DNA of 64,000 nucleotides, from positions 1 to 64,000 of the forward strand of contig URVC01000019.1 in NCBI GenBank assembly GCA_900551245.1, given 5' to 3'. Every line of letters begins with the position of its first letter. The first letter of the stretch is position 1. The position numbers and the translations under genes are program-made. This document shows, one piece after another, positions 7,239 through 15,063 of the stretch. The notes under the pieces are model-generated. The model saw only the letters and a list, made by a program, of their open reading frames with translations. It was not told the origin of the DNA and made no database searches. Origin of the DNA: an uncultured bacterium (lineage in GTDB: Bacteria; Verrucomicrobiota; Lentisphaeria; Victivallales; Victivallaceae).

Positions 7239-7267
7239 AATATAGGAGATAGTCTGAATATTGTCAA
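7239..7267 (-). promoter_or_regulatory. Strong sigma-70 type promoter of the AAA+/M48 operon
   Basis: The minus strand has TTGACA (7267-7262), a 17-bp spacer and TATATT (7244-7239). Transcription would begin near 7232 and run through about 230 nt of leader into the operon. Confidence 0.75.
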
Positions 7268-7417
7268 ATCACATTGTTGCAAATAGTAAAAAAATCACTC
7301 TCTGAACTACCTGCAGGCTTCAGTCCGCAGACCTTAGTGGATTTAGCTAAACTGTATCAGGCTCAGGATTCCCTGTTCTGATGAAAATAAAAAAAATAAC
7401 TAAGTTTATTGTAAATG

Positions 7418-7462
7418 TGTGATTTCCTTCGAAAGGCGATTCGCCTTTCGAAGGAAATCACA
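7418..7462. repeat. 45-bp perfect palindrome
   Basis: Two 22-nt arms are exact reverse complements around a single central base (7440). The arms begin TGTGATTTCCTTCGAAAGG. There is no adjacent T-run, so it is not an ordinary terminator. It lies in a gene-poor stretch (7240-7580) that otherwise shows only the operon promoter and AT-rich sequence. Confidence 0.85.
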
Positions 7463-7580
7463 ATTTGAAATAAATTCGGACGCCCGTAAAAAATGCTTGA
7501 TTCTAAAAGTACGGGGACTATGATGCACGGTGGGACACTAAGGCGAAAGGGGACACGCCTTCGCACTGTCCGTCTGGGAA

Positions 7581-7981
7581 TCAGTTCTTCAGCAAGAATA
7601 CCTGGGGGCGACGTTCACTCAGCACCGCATTCTGCCAGAGATCCCGAAGAGCGAAGTACTGCTTATTCTGGTCTTCCTCGCTCAGGGATTCCGATTGGAG
7701 CGGAACCGTATCAATGAAAATACGCAGTAAAATTGCTCTTTTTCTGCATCCCTCGTCACATCGGTCATGATTCGCTTGCAATAGGCTTTCCCGCTTGTCG
7801 CAATCGTTTCCGGAACGCAGGCTGTGAAATCCATGAAAACGCCGATCTGTTCGTTAGTGGAAAGTAGCAGCCGATCTGGAAATGTGACGCCAAGACGCAG
7901 CAGGTTGGGGGATGGTGATTGCTTCACCTCCGAGGAGACGTGAGAGATCAATCCGGAAATCGTGTAGATGTTTTCGGACAT
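7581..7981 (-). pseudogene. Hypothetical gene split by a frameshift
   Basis: The ATG at 7981 follows a good AAAGGAAGG site and opens MSENIYTISGLISHVSSEV. This frame stops at 7682 after about 99 residues, ending in a basic tail that looks like out-of-frame sequence. A second minus-strand frame continues from about 7740 to 7581 with protein-like sequence (IFIDTVPLQSES, then DQNKQYFALRDLWQNAVLS). The switch falls near an A5 run in GCAGAAAAAGAGC. The full protein would be about 133 residues. Either the gene is broken, the sequence has an indel, or there is programmed slippage. The family is not recognised. Confidence 0.5.
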
Positions 7982-8182
7982 GATGCCCTTCCTTTCTGGG
8001 CTTTCCGGCCGTAACAATTTATTCGTCTCAGACCATCCGGGGCACATTATGTTTGCTGTACAAAAAAAACAAAAATACTTGTTCGAAAGCGGCTGCCCCG
8101 TAGATCAGGATGCCTTTCTGAGGCCAGAGCAGACGGTACATTTCCCTGCTGTAACAGGGAAAATATCGCTTCATCGATGAAA

Positions 8183-8848
8183 CTATAATGATAGGTTATC
8201 AAACTCGAGGTGACGGGATGGATGTTTGGTTAGTTCGACCAGCTTCCGGAATTGGTCACTGGTATGTAACCGACCCTGCAATTTCGGGAGGATATTGAGT
8301 CTGCGCCAGTCCTCATCGCTGAACTGATCGAGGCAGGGACAGGCCGTCAGCAGCTCCGCGGAACTGAAAAGAATGCTCCACCACATCGGTTTTGTGAACT
8401 TCTCCTTACAGGGGCAGTGAGTCCAAAGCCGTGGGGTATGCTTGACGACCCAGAACCAGTTCCCAAGCGTGAAGTCATGCGTGTCGATATCCCCTGCATA
8501 ACTCCAGCCACTCGCCAGCAATCCGCTCCGTACAGCAGGGTGATCCGGGATTTCGCAGTAATGCAGCAAGGTCGGTTGGTGTCGCAACAAATTCTGCCAT
8601 TGATACGGAGTGAAATCCCGCCAGCATGTACACCGCCATGCAAGCGATGGCTGCTTTTCAAGAACGATGAGCCACTCGTCCGGGGTAAACTCGGAGAATG
8701 GACAAAACTCTTGAAGCTCCGGGTGTCGGGAGATGATGCGTGCCCACTGTTTCGATGAGAGCGGAGCGGAAACAGATGCCTCCTCCGGAGTGAATGCGGC
8801 ACAGTTCCATTCCAGATCGAGGAATACGTTCAGTTCTTGTTCGGTCAT
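8183..8848 (-). CDS. Trp/Pro/Cys short-repeat protein
   Basis: The 221-residue product consists of about six imperfect repeats of roughly 30 residues: F-T/S-xxx-W, then a hydrophobic helix, P-x-L and a Cys. Examples are FTPDEWLIVLEKQPSLAW, FTPYQWQNLLRHQPTLLHYC and FTLGNWFWVVKHTPRLWTHC. There is no signal peptide or membrane helix. The repeat probably makes a small helical solenoid used for binding. Repeats of this W...P.L..C type occur in accessory regions of gut bacteria, but I cannot name a family. It is just downstream of the YagK/YfjJ-like gene, probably in one transcript. Confidence 0.65.
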   Translation of the reverse strand: MTEQELNVFLDLEWNCAAFTPEEASVSAPLSSKQWARIISRHPELQEFCPFSEFTPDEWLIVLEKQPSLAWRCTCWRDFTPYQWQNLLRHQPTLLHYCEIPDHPAVRSGLLASGWSYAGDIDTHDFTLGNWFWVVKHTPRLWTHCPCKEKFTKPMWWSILFSSAELLTACPCLDQFSDEDWRRLNILPKLQGRLHTSDQFRKLVELTKHPSRHLEFDNLSL

Positions 8849-8860
8849 GATGATTGCCTT

Positions 8861-9511
8861 TCATTGTTTTTTTTGAATACGGGACGAAAATAGTTCTCGT
8901 TGATGTTTGGGGGAGGCGTCTTTCTGGTCGACCTTGGCGAGGTAGCTGCAACGTCGGAAACACTGGTCATATTTGCGTTCATATTCGGGATCATCCTTTC
9001 GGAGCATGACTCCATTCTCCTGCGGTTGTCCTTGCCGGTTCCTCATACAATCGTCAATCAGTCCGTAGCTGGTTGCCCGTCCTGTATTATCACATTTCGG
9101 AGGCAGATTCAGCGTCTTCTCCCATAACCGTTCCGCGGTCTGGAGGTGATCGTGGATGCTCTGAGTCTTGTGTCCGTTCATCATCAAAACGACGTGATAG
9201 TGCTGATGTTTCTCCCTGGAACACTCCCTGACTGCAATATACGCCGGGTCGTAACCCGCTCTCTTACGGTTCTTGATGAAGCTCTCCTGAAACAGGCTGA
9301 AGAGTTCGTTGTCATTCGGATAATCGTAGCCTTGCGGGAACCGGACATCATATCGCATGAAGAAGATCTTGCTGTGACGGTTGCTCATGTCGGTCATCAG
9401 TTGATCGATCTTCTGCAATATCGATTCTTTACATCCGAGCAGTCTGGCTTTATCGGTCATGATGGGATGGCCCTGGTACTGGTCTTCGTAGGTGATTCTT
9501 TCGTTTCTCAT
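8861..9511 (-). CDS. YagK/YfjJ (inovirus Gp2-like) replication-type protein
   Basis: The 216-residue product matches the YagK/YfjJ C-terminal domain layout. A beta strand with FFMRYDVRFP is followed by a helix (LFSLFQESFIKNRKRAGYD), then a strand, EKHQHYHVVLMMNGHK with closely spaced histidines, and a long helical C-terminus. The H-x-H-Y-H pattern resembles the metal-binding His cluster of rolling-circle initiators. The family is found in inoviruses, P4-like satellites and integrated plasmids, where it is linked to replication. It supports a plasmid or phage origin for the island. Confidence 0.75.
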   Translation of the reverse strand: MRNERITYEDQYQGHPIMTDKARLLGCKESILQKIDQLMTDMSNRHSKIFFMRYDVRFPQGYDYPNDNELFSLFQESFIKNRKRAGYDPAYIAVRECSREKHQHYHVVLMMNGHKTQSIHDHLQTAERLWEKTLNLPPKCDNTGRATSYGLIDDCMRNRQGQPQENGVMLRKDDPEYERKYDQCFRRCSYLAKVDQKDASPKHQRELFSSRIQKKQ

Positions 9512-9562
9512 ATTACTGTCTTTCTCTTGCTTACTGCTTATTCTGTTTTTCTGTCTGCAGGG

Positions 9563-9604
9563 ATGAGCCCCCGGTGATGTCTGAAGCCCTCACCGGGGGC
9601 TCAT
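9563..9604. repeat. Long hairpin upstream of the replication-type gene
   Basis: Two perfect 15-nt arms (ATGAGCCCCCGGTGA and its complement) flank a 12-nt loop. It lies about 50 bp upstream of the YagK/YfjJ-like start, and no T-run follows on either strand, so a single- or double-strand origin hairpin is possible. Confidence 0.6.
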
Positions 9605-10123
9605 ATAGGTACTACCAATTTACCTGTTTTTGATAACGCGAAACATGCCTGCTGGCGCGGGGACTTTTGATGCGTGATCTCCTGCACAGCGCAGTTGGTG
9701 CTTTGACCGGATTATTCCCCCGCATAAGATGACGGAGATAAATAAATGATATGTGCAAGCATAATTTCACACAGAACAGCGGAATCTCAGAGCGCGGGAG
9801 GGGGGCAAACTCACAACGAAACAGAATCATCTCATTCAACGGCTTCGCTGATTTTCATCCTGTTTATGCAGGGAGTTGGATATTTGAGAAGTAAGTTTTT
9901 ATCGGGTTGTGCTGGTCTGGGTTCAAGGTCTGTTTTATGCAATTTCAAAGTTAAACTTGGAATCTGCAAAGAGCACAAAAGATTGAGGTCTGAAAAGGAA
10001 ATAAAAAAATGTGGCAAAAATGTGGCAATTTCTGCAATGAATACAGCAAAAATCAGCTTGATTCAGGATGAGGCAGAGAAGTTGGATTTGTGTTGCTTCT
10101 CGCTTGAAATCAGGGATTTAAAA
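9605..10123. other. AT-rich gap between island gene and tRNA-Arg; no convincing gene
   Basis: Several small open frames exist here but none has a ribosome binding site or protein-like composition. The only structure seen is a tandem pair of ATGTGGCAA at an 11-bp spacing (about 10009-10028), which could be a protein-binding site near the tRNA 3' end. Confidence 0.4.
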
Positions 10124-10199
10124 TGGTAGCCCGGGCGGGAATCGAACCCACGGCCAACTGCTTAGAAGGCAGCTGCTCTATCCTCTGAGCTACCGGGCC
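10124..10199 (-). tRNA. tRNA-Arg (anticodon UCU)
   Basis: A full 76-nt cloverleaf can be drawn. The acceptor stem is GGCCCGG with CCGGGCT (one G-U pair), and the D-stem is GCTC/GAGC. The anticodon stem is GCTGC/GCAGT with loop CTTCTAA, giving anticodon TCT. The T-stem surrounds TTCGATT, and the CCA end is encoded. Its 3' end faces the accessory island, as expected for an attachment site. Confidence 0.95.
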
Positions 10200-10212
10200 G
10201 GCGACAGTTTTA

Positions 10213-12747
10213 TTAATATTGCCCGTTTTTTTCAAAAATCAAGTGACGACGCAGTTTTCCTGCCAGAATCCGGGCCAGCGCCGGCGAGACCCCCACCGGA
10301 TGAAGCGAACTCTCACCCGGAGAGTCCGGACGCTGAAACGCTTCCGGCTTTTCCAGCAACGGCCGCGTATCCGAGAGATCCAGATATTCCAGGTCGAATT
10401 CCCGCACCAGACGGTTCAGCATTTCACCCAGTTCTTCCTCCTTCGCCCGGTGCGGCGTCGGGAAGACCGCCAGCGTGATCCGTCGGATGGATGGATTGGT
10501 TTTCAGTTTCTCCACAATCGCCGCCAGGTTGCGCTCCCTTTCCCACGGCTCCTGCGCGGAGCGGTGACGGAGGCAGGGCAGCAGAATCACCGCCCGGTCC
10601 GCCCGGCTCTGCGGTATCTGCTGCCACAGAGCCGGCAGGCTTTCGAACAGCGGTAGATTCCCGCCGGTCAGCGGCAGGAACTCCAGCGTTTTCCCCTCCG
10701 CGGCAAGCTGGCGCTCCAGCTCCGGAGCAAATTCTCCGAACGGTTCGCCAATCACAAGACAGGTTTGCTCCGGTTTCAGCTCTTCCGCCAGTTTTTTCGG
10801 CAGTTCCCAGCTGCGCAACTCACTCAGCGTCGGATGGTGCAGCTGGAGAATCGTCCGCGCCCCCGCCGTGTCCATCAGCCCGTGCGGTGTATGGCGCAGT
10901 TCCAGAGCCGCTGCCGCCGGGGCAATCCGTATCGTCTCCCGGGCAAACGAAAAGCCCGGGAGCGAAAGCGTCAGGTCAAGAATGCGTTCGCCGCCGGTAC
11001 CGTTCCCGGTCAGCTCCAGCGGCAGTTTGTGAATGACGTCCGGCGTGAAACGTTCAATTCTGCCATCCGGTTTGCCGGGAAGAGGAATCTCCTGCAACAG
11101 CAGTTCTTGGCCGCCGCGCTCTGTTATGTTCAGCTTGACCGTGCAGGGAACCGGCAGTTTCGACGCGATTTCAACCGTCGCCGTCATGGTTTCATGGTCA
11201 TACAGAAACGCGGGCAGCCAGAGTTTCATGGTAACGTCCGGCGGCGCCGGAAGCATGGTGTCCGGGCGGTTGATCGGCGTGACCGGGAGATCCGGGAGTT
11301 TTCCCTCCGGATCCAGAAAACGGAGCGCGCTCTCTCCGCCGGAGGCGGCCACCGCCACCGTTGCCGGAAGCTGTGCCGCCGGAATCCGGAACGATCCCGC
11401 CTCAAAGACAAAACGCTTTGCCGTATCGTTCAAAAGCTCGATATGCTGAAGCTCGTAACTCGTCCGCTTGCCGGAGAAAATCCGGCACCGTCCGCTGCGC
11501 TGGAACAGCGGCAGCCCGATGCCGTCCGCCGTCTCCAGCCGGATGGGACTCAGTTCCGGGGCCGGCGCAAAATCTTCACAGTTCAACAGCTGGAACTCAC
11601 CAGCTCCGGCGGGACGCATCCGCACGGTCAGCCGGCCGGTTCCGGTGTTGACCCGGTTCAAGAGTTCGAACTCCCGACTGCCGCGCTTCAGGGCGATCCG
11701 GGCCGTCTGACGGACCGCCGGGCCGGAACCATCCCCCTCGTGCCGGAGCAGCAGTTTCCCCTCCAGCTTCAGCAGGGCCAGACAGTTGGCGTTTAGCTCG
11801 AACTCATATTCCCCGTCGGCGGGAATTCGCAGCAGACCGTGAAACCGGGCGGAATAGAACTCCGGCGTCTCCGGCGGTCGGATGGTCATCTGTACGTCGG
11901 TCGGCGATAAAATCCGGCGGGCGTTGCGCGTCGCGAGTTTTTCAAGCTCCCGCTCCGGAGCGCCGGGCGCGTCCTTGCGGATTTTTTCCCGGTCCCGGTT
12001 GGCTCTCTCCAGATCGTTGCAGACGTTGATCAGATGCCCGGTCAGCCGCCGTTTGGCCACATCGTCCGCCCGTTCCCCCAGGGCCCAGGCGGGGAGGCCG
12101 GCCGCTTCGGCGCGCGCTCTCTGCCGGTCCCAGCGATTGAGAGAGAGCATCCGGCGTTTCCGCTGGCGGATGCGGTTGATGGCGGTCCGCACATATTCGC
12201 CACGGTTGAGCAGATCGAGCCCGGTGGCGCGCTCCAGCACACTGCGGTAGGCGGTCTGCGGATGGTTCCGGAGCTTCCAGGAGTTGCGGCGCTCGTACTC
12301 CGCCGTCCGTTGGCTGATGTACTGGGCCGGAGTGCAGGGCTGGCGCCCGGGGAAGAGGAACAGGCGCAATCGTTCCGCAGGCGGGCAGGGGCCGGAATCT
12401 TTCTGCCAGTTGTCCCGCTTCTGCTCCCGGGAAAAGCCGAACTCGATCGTGAGCTCCTTCGCCCCCGGCGCCGGAGCGATCGCCAGCTCCTGATTGCTGT
12501 GGAGCCGGAAGGGCAGGGCTTTGCCGTCGGCCAGCACCCGGACACCGTTGGCGAGGCTCGCTTCCGGCAGGAGCAGGCTGGTCAGGTCGATGCTCTGGGC
12601 TTTGGCGGCATCTTCCGGCGCCGTCGTCAGCCGGTAGGCCGGGGCATCCGCAGGGAGGGGGGCCGCTTTCGAGTCGGCTCCCGTCAGCGGCAGAGCTCCG
12701 GTGAGGAGCGACAGCAAAAAAAGAGTTGCATAGCAAGAACGGTTCAT
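10213..12747 (-). CDS. Large secreted protein with PA14-like and SGNH-like parts
   Basis: The 844-residue product has a signal peptide (MNRSCYATLFLLSLLTGALP, cleavage likely after LTGA). About residues 280-375 look like a PA14/GLEYA-type carbohydrate-binding beta sandwich (FHGLLRIPADGEYEFELNAN, LKLEGKLLL). A middle beta-rich part follows. The C-terminal 200 residues resemble a degenerate SGNH-hydrolase fold, with LVIGEPFGEF at the front, RRITLAVFPTPHR, and SSLHPVGVSPAL near the end. The start overlaps the stop of the glycosidase gene by four bases (ATGA), so they are co-translated. A role in extracellular polysaccharide breakdown is likely; the catalytic status is unsure. Confidence 0.65.
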   Translation of the reverse strand: MNRSCYATLFLLSLLTGALPLTGADSKAAPLPADAPAYRLTTAPEDAAKAQSIDLTSLLLPEASLANGVRVLADGKALPFRLHSNQELAIAPAPGAKELTIEFGFSREQKRDNWQKDSGPCPPAERLRLFLFPGRQPCTPAQYISQRTAEYERRNSWKLRNHPQTAYRSVLERATGLDLLNRGEYVRTAINRIRQRKRRMLSLNRWDRQRARAEAAGLPAWALGERADDVAKRRLTGHLINVCNDLERANRDREKIRKDAPGAPERELEKLATRNARRILSPTDVQMTIRPPETPEFYSARFHGLLRIPADGEYEFELNANCLALLKLEGKLLLRHEGDGSGPAVRQTARIALKRGSREFELLNRVNTGTGRLTVRMRPAGAGEFQLLNCEDFAPAPELSPIRLETADGIGLPLFQRSGRCRIFSGKRTSYELQHIELLNDTAKRFVFEAGSFRIPAAQLPATVAVAASGGESALRFLDPEGKLPDLPVTPINRPDTMLPAPPDVTMKLWLPAFLYDHETMTATVEIASKLPVPCTVKLNITERGGQELLLQEIPLPGKPDGRIERFTPDVIHKLPLELTGNGTGGERILDLTLSLPGFSFARETIRIAPAAAALELRHTPHGLMDTAGARTILQLHHPTLSELRSWELPKKLAEELKPEQTCLVIGEPFGEFAPELERQLAAEGKTLEFLPLTGGNLPLFESLPALWQQIPQSRADRAVILLPCLRHRSAQEPWERERNLAAIVEKLKTNPSIRRITLAVFPTPHRAKEEELGEMLNRLVREFDLEYLDLSDTRPLLEKPEAFQRPDSPGESSLHPVGVSPALARILAGKLRRHLIFEKNGQY

Positions 12748-15059
12748 CGGGCTTCCTCCCGGACCTTTTCCAGTTTAAACGCGGTATCCACCCGGAACGA
12801 CGGAACCGGGAAGGCGGGTGCTTCCCCGGCACGGAGCGTGACGCGTTCTTCCTTGACCACCTCGCCGGAGAGCGTGTCATACCAGCGGAGGCGGTAAGCG
12901 CCCGGCGGCAGGGCGGCGTTCTTCAAACGGAACGACAGTTTTTCCCGCAGCGGCTCCTTCTCCGGGTGCTCCGGATAGGTGAGCAAAGAGGCGCGGTGGA
13001 AGATCCAGCCCCAGGCGTTCTCTTTCTGGGCTGCAGCCAGAATTTCGCACTCCTGCCGGTTGCCGACGAGCTCCGGGGCCGGATCGGTCGGGGGAGCAGA
13101 ACGCAGGTCGATCCCGCGGAAGAAGCGGGCAAATCCCCGGTAGTGGCCGTAGAGCTTGTTGAGGTGCACGAAGTCGTGCCACCAGAGAAACGGCGTTCCG
13201 GCAAGGCCGGAAAAGGAGGCTCCCCACAACCCGGCGTGGATGTCGGCCACGAGCTGCCGGTTTTCGCTCCCCTGCGAGGGGCCGCCGTATTCGGTGATGA
13301 GCTGTGGTTTGTTGAATTTCATGGCGCGGGCGTAGCTGCGCAGATGATCGACAAAGTGGATCTTCGCATCGCGGTAGGCATCGCCGGCGACGTGGGTGAT
13401 CTCTTTGGGGTCAAACAGTTTCCGGAACTGCAGAAGTTTGTTGAAATCACTGCAGATGTGGGTCGAGACCAGCGGCTTCCGCTGGGACCAGCGCTGCAGT
13501 TCTGCCGCCGCGTCGCGCGTCCAGGTCAGGATGCTGCCGTCGGTGTAACGGGCGTGGAATTCCGAGACAAGGTCAACTTCACTCCACAGTTCGATGGCGA
13601 ACAAATTGGCCATCGCCCCCCAGCGGGCGGCGATATAGCGGGCCCGTTTGGAATTGTTCCGTTTCGCCTCGGGGGAGCGGAAGAAGTCGCCGGGATCTTT
13701 CAGAAAACCGCCGTTGGCGCGGGCGAATTCCGAGGTGGCGTTGATCGGATTTTCGCCCCATTCCGGGTCGGAGGTCGAGGAGAGGCGCCCGTGGTTGTCG
13801 ATGACCAGATTGAGATAGATGCCGTTCCTGCGCGCCGACTCAAAGAGGTGATCGAGTTTCCAGGCCGACTCCATGCTGTAGCGCCCTACGCCGTGTTGTC
13901 CGGCCCGGGGGGCGTTGTGTTCGAGAGCCATGGTCCAGCCGGCCATCCAGACCTCCACGGTGTTGATGCCGTTTTTTCCGCAGGCTTCGAAGTAGTCGTC
14001 GTAATCGCGGGTGCCGCGGTCGGGCAGATGGCCGAAGCGGAACCAGAGTTCACTGCGCATGTCGGTGTTGGTGTGGATGTTCAGGCCGATCGGGAAGAAG
14101 AACTCCCCGGTGTCGTGTTCGAAAAAACGGGGTGCCGTCGGAGAAACCCGGATTCTTCCGGGCAGGGGGGAGGGGGCCACTTTGACGGTGCGCCAGGCGG
14201 TTTTCAGGCTCTCTCCGGCCGCTTTGTCTTCGATCGACAGCCGGAGGCGGTAGGTCCCTTCCGCGGCGGGCAGAAAACGCAACTCCCAGAACCCGCCGCT
14301 GACCGGAGTCAGGGTCTCGCGGGTGAAATGGCTGCTCCGGAGGTAGTCCCGGCTGAAAAAGGCGGGGCAGGTTTGGGTGGAACCATCCGGACCGGTGAGT
14401 TCGTAATTCACCTCGATCTCATCCGGATCAAACGGGTTGAAGTAGTCGCGCGAGAGCAGGAAACGGCTGTCGATGCGCCGGTTTTTTTCTCCGTTTTCCG
14501 GGAGCTGCCAGTCGATCACCGCGAGCGGCGGCGTCTGCCGTTTGCCGGTGCGCCGGACATTGCGGAGCGTGAGGGTCGCCTGCTGCATCTCCTCCGAATA
14601 GAGCGAGATGCCGGCGGCGAAGAGGTTGGTGGCCGCGTCCGCGTCGAACAGCGCGCCGTGCCCCACGCCGCGCCACTCTTCGCCGGTGCGGTCGAGCCGG
14701 GCGGAAAGGGTCTGCCAGCGGCCCGGCACCAGCTCGAACTCCCGGACGGTCTGAAACCAGGTGCCGTCCTTATCCTTGAAGAAGAGCAGCGCTTTGACCG
14801 GCGCATCCGCGTCGAGCCGGACCTCCATCTCCAGTTGGGCGGCTTCAAATCCGGCCCGGTCCGGGCGGAAGCTCTCCCGCTCCGGCTCCCGGTAGATCTG
14901 GGCGGAGCCGGGGAGGGTCAGCCGGACCGAACAGGACTCCTCCGCCGGTTGCGAGAGCAGTTCTCCCGAGCCGTCCACCTTCCAGTTGCCGGGCAGGGCA
15001 AACGTGCGGAGGCAGAGCAGAAGAGTGAGCAGAAGCCATGTTCCGGTACGGCAACGCAT
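12744..15059 (-). CDS. Secreted glycoside hydrolase, GH5/clan-A-like TIM barrel
   Basis: The 771-residue product has a signal peptide (TGTWLLLTLLLCLRTFALPG). The first 300 residues are beta-sandwich domains resembling carbohydrate-binding and DUF5060-type modules. The barrel starts near FFFPIGLNIHTNTDM, continues through FEACGKNGINTVEVWMAGW, and has the expected two catalytic glutamates: acid/base in FAIELWSEVDL (near residue 493) and nucleophile in PQLITEYGG (near 588). The closing domain (SYRL..WYDTLSGEVV-like) is typical of such enzymes. It probably attacks a plant or host polysaccharide outside the cell. Four bases separate its start from the upstream yihY-like stop. Confidence 0.8.
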   Translation of the reverse strand: MRCRTGTWLLLTLLLCLRTFALPGNWKVDGSGELLSQPAEESCSVRLTLPGSAQIYREPERESFRPDRAGFEAAQLEMEVRLDADAPVKALLFFKDKDGTWFQTVREFELVPGRWQTLSARLDRTGEEWRGVGHGALFDADAATNLFAAGISLYSEEMQQATLTLRNVRRTGKRQTPPLAVIDWQLPENGEKNRRIDSRFLLSRDYFNPFDPDEIEVNYELTGPDGSTQTCPAFFSRDYLRSSHFTRETLTPVSGGFWELRFLPAAEGTYRLRLSIEDKAAGESLKTAWRTVKVAPSPLPGRIRVSPTAPRFFEHDTGEFFFPIGLNIHTNTDMRSELWFRFGHLPDRGTRDYDDYFEACGKNGINTVEVWMAGWTMALEHNAPRAGQHGVGRYSMESAWKLDHLFESARRNGIYLNLVIDNHGRLSSTSDPEWGENPINATSEFARANGGFLKDPGDFFRSPEAKRNNSKRARYIAARWGAMANLFAIELWSEVDLVSEFHARYTDGSILTWTRDAAAELQRWSQRKPLVSTHICSDFNKLLQFRKLFDPKEITHVAGDAYRDAKIHFVDHLRSYARAMKFNKPQLITEYGGPSQGSENRQLVADIHAGLWGASFSGLAGTPFLWWHDFVHLNKLYGHYRGFARFFRGIDLRSAPPTDPAPELVGNRQECEILAAAQKENAWGWIFHRASLLTYPEHPEKEPLREKLSFRLKNAALPPGAYRLRWYDTLSGEVVKEERVTLRAGEAPAFPVPSFRVDTAFKLEKVREEAR

Positions 15060-15063
15060 TCGT

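Larger units (their letters stand above)
1..10123. mobile_element. Accessory island next to tRNA-Arg
   Basis: Everything left of the tRNA-Arg gene differs from the rest of the window. The genes are short, much of the stretch from about 2.0 to 7.5 kb is AT-rich, and the content is plasmid/phage-like: DUF932-like protein, YagK/YfjJ replication-type protein, zinc ribbons, repeat proteins, a broken ankyrin gene. The island abuts the 3' end of the tRNA, the usual attachment site for tyrosine-recombinase elements. No integrase and no second copy of the tRNA 3' end are visible, and the left boundary is outside the window, so the extent is inferred. Confidence 0.55.

Noticed and set aside
9612..9839. 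Short minus-strand frame near tRNA-Arg as an integrase remnant
   Set aside because: No tyrosine-recombinase motif (R..HxxR..Y) can be read in any frame here, and there is no ribosome binding site.
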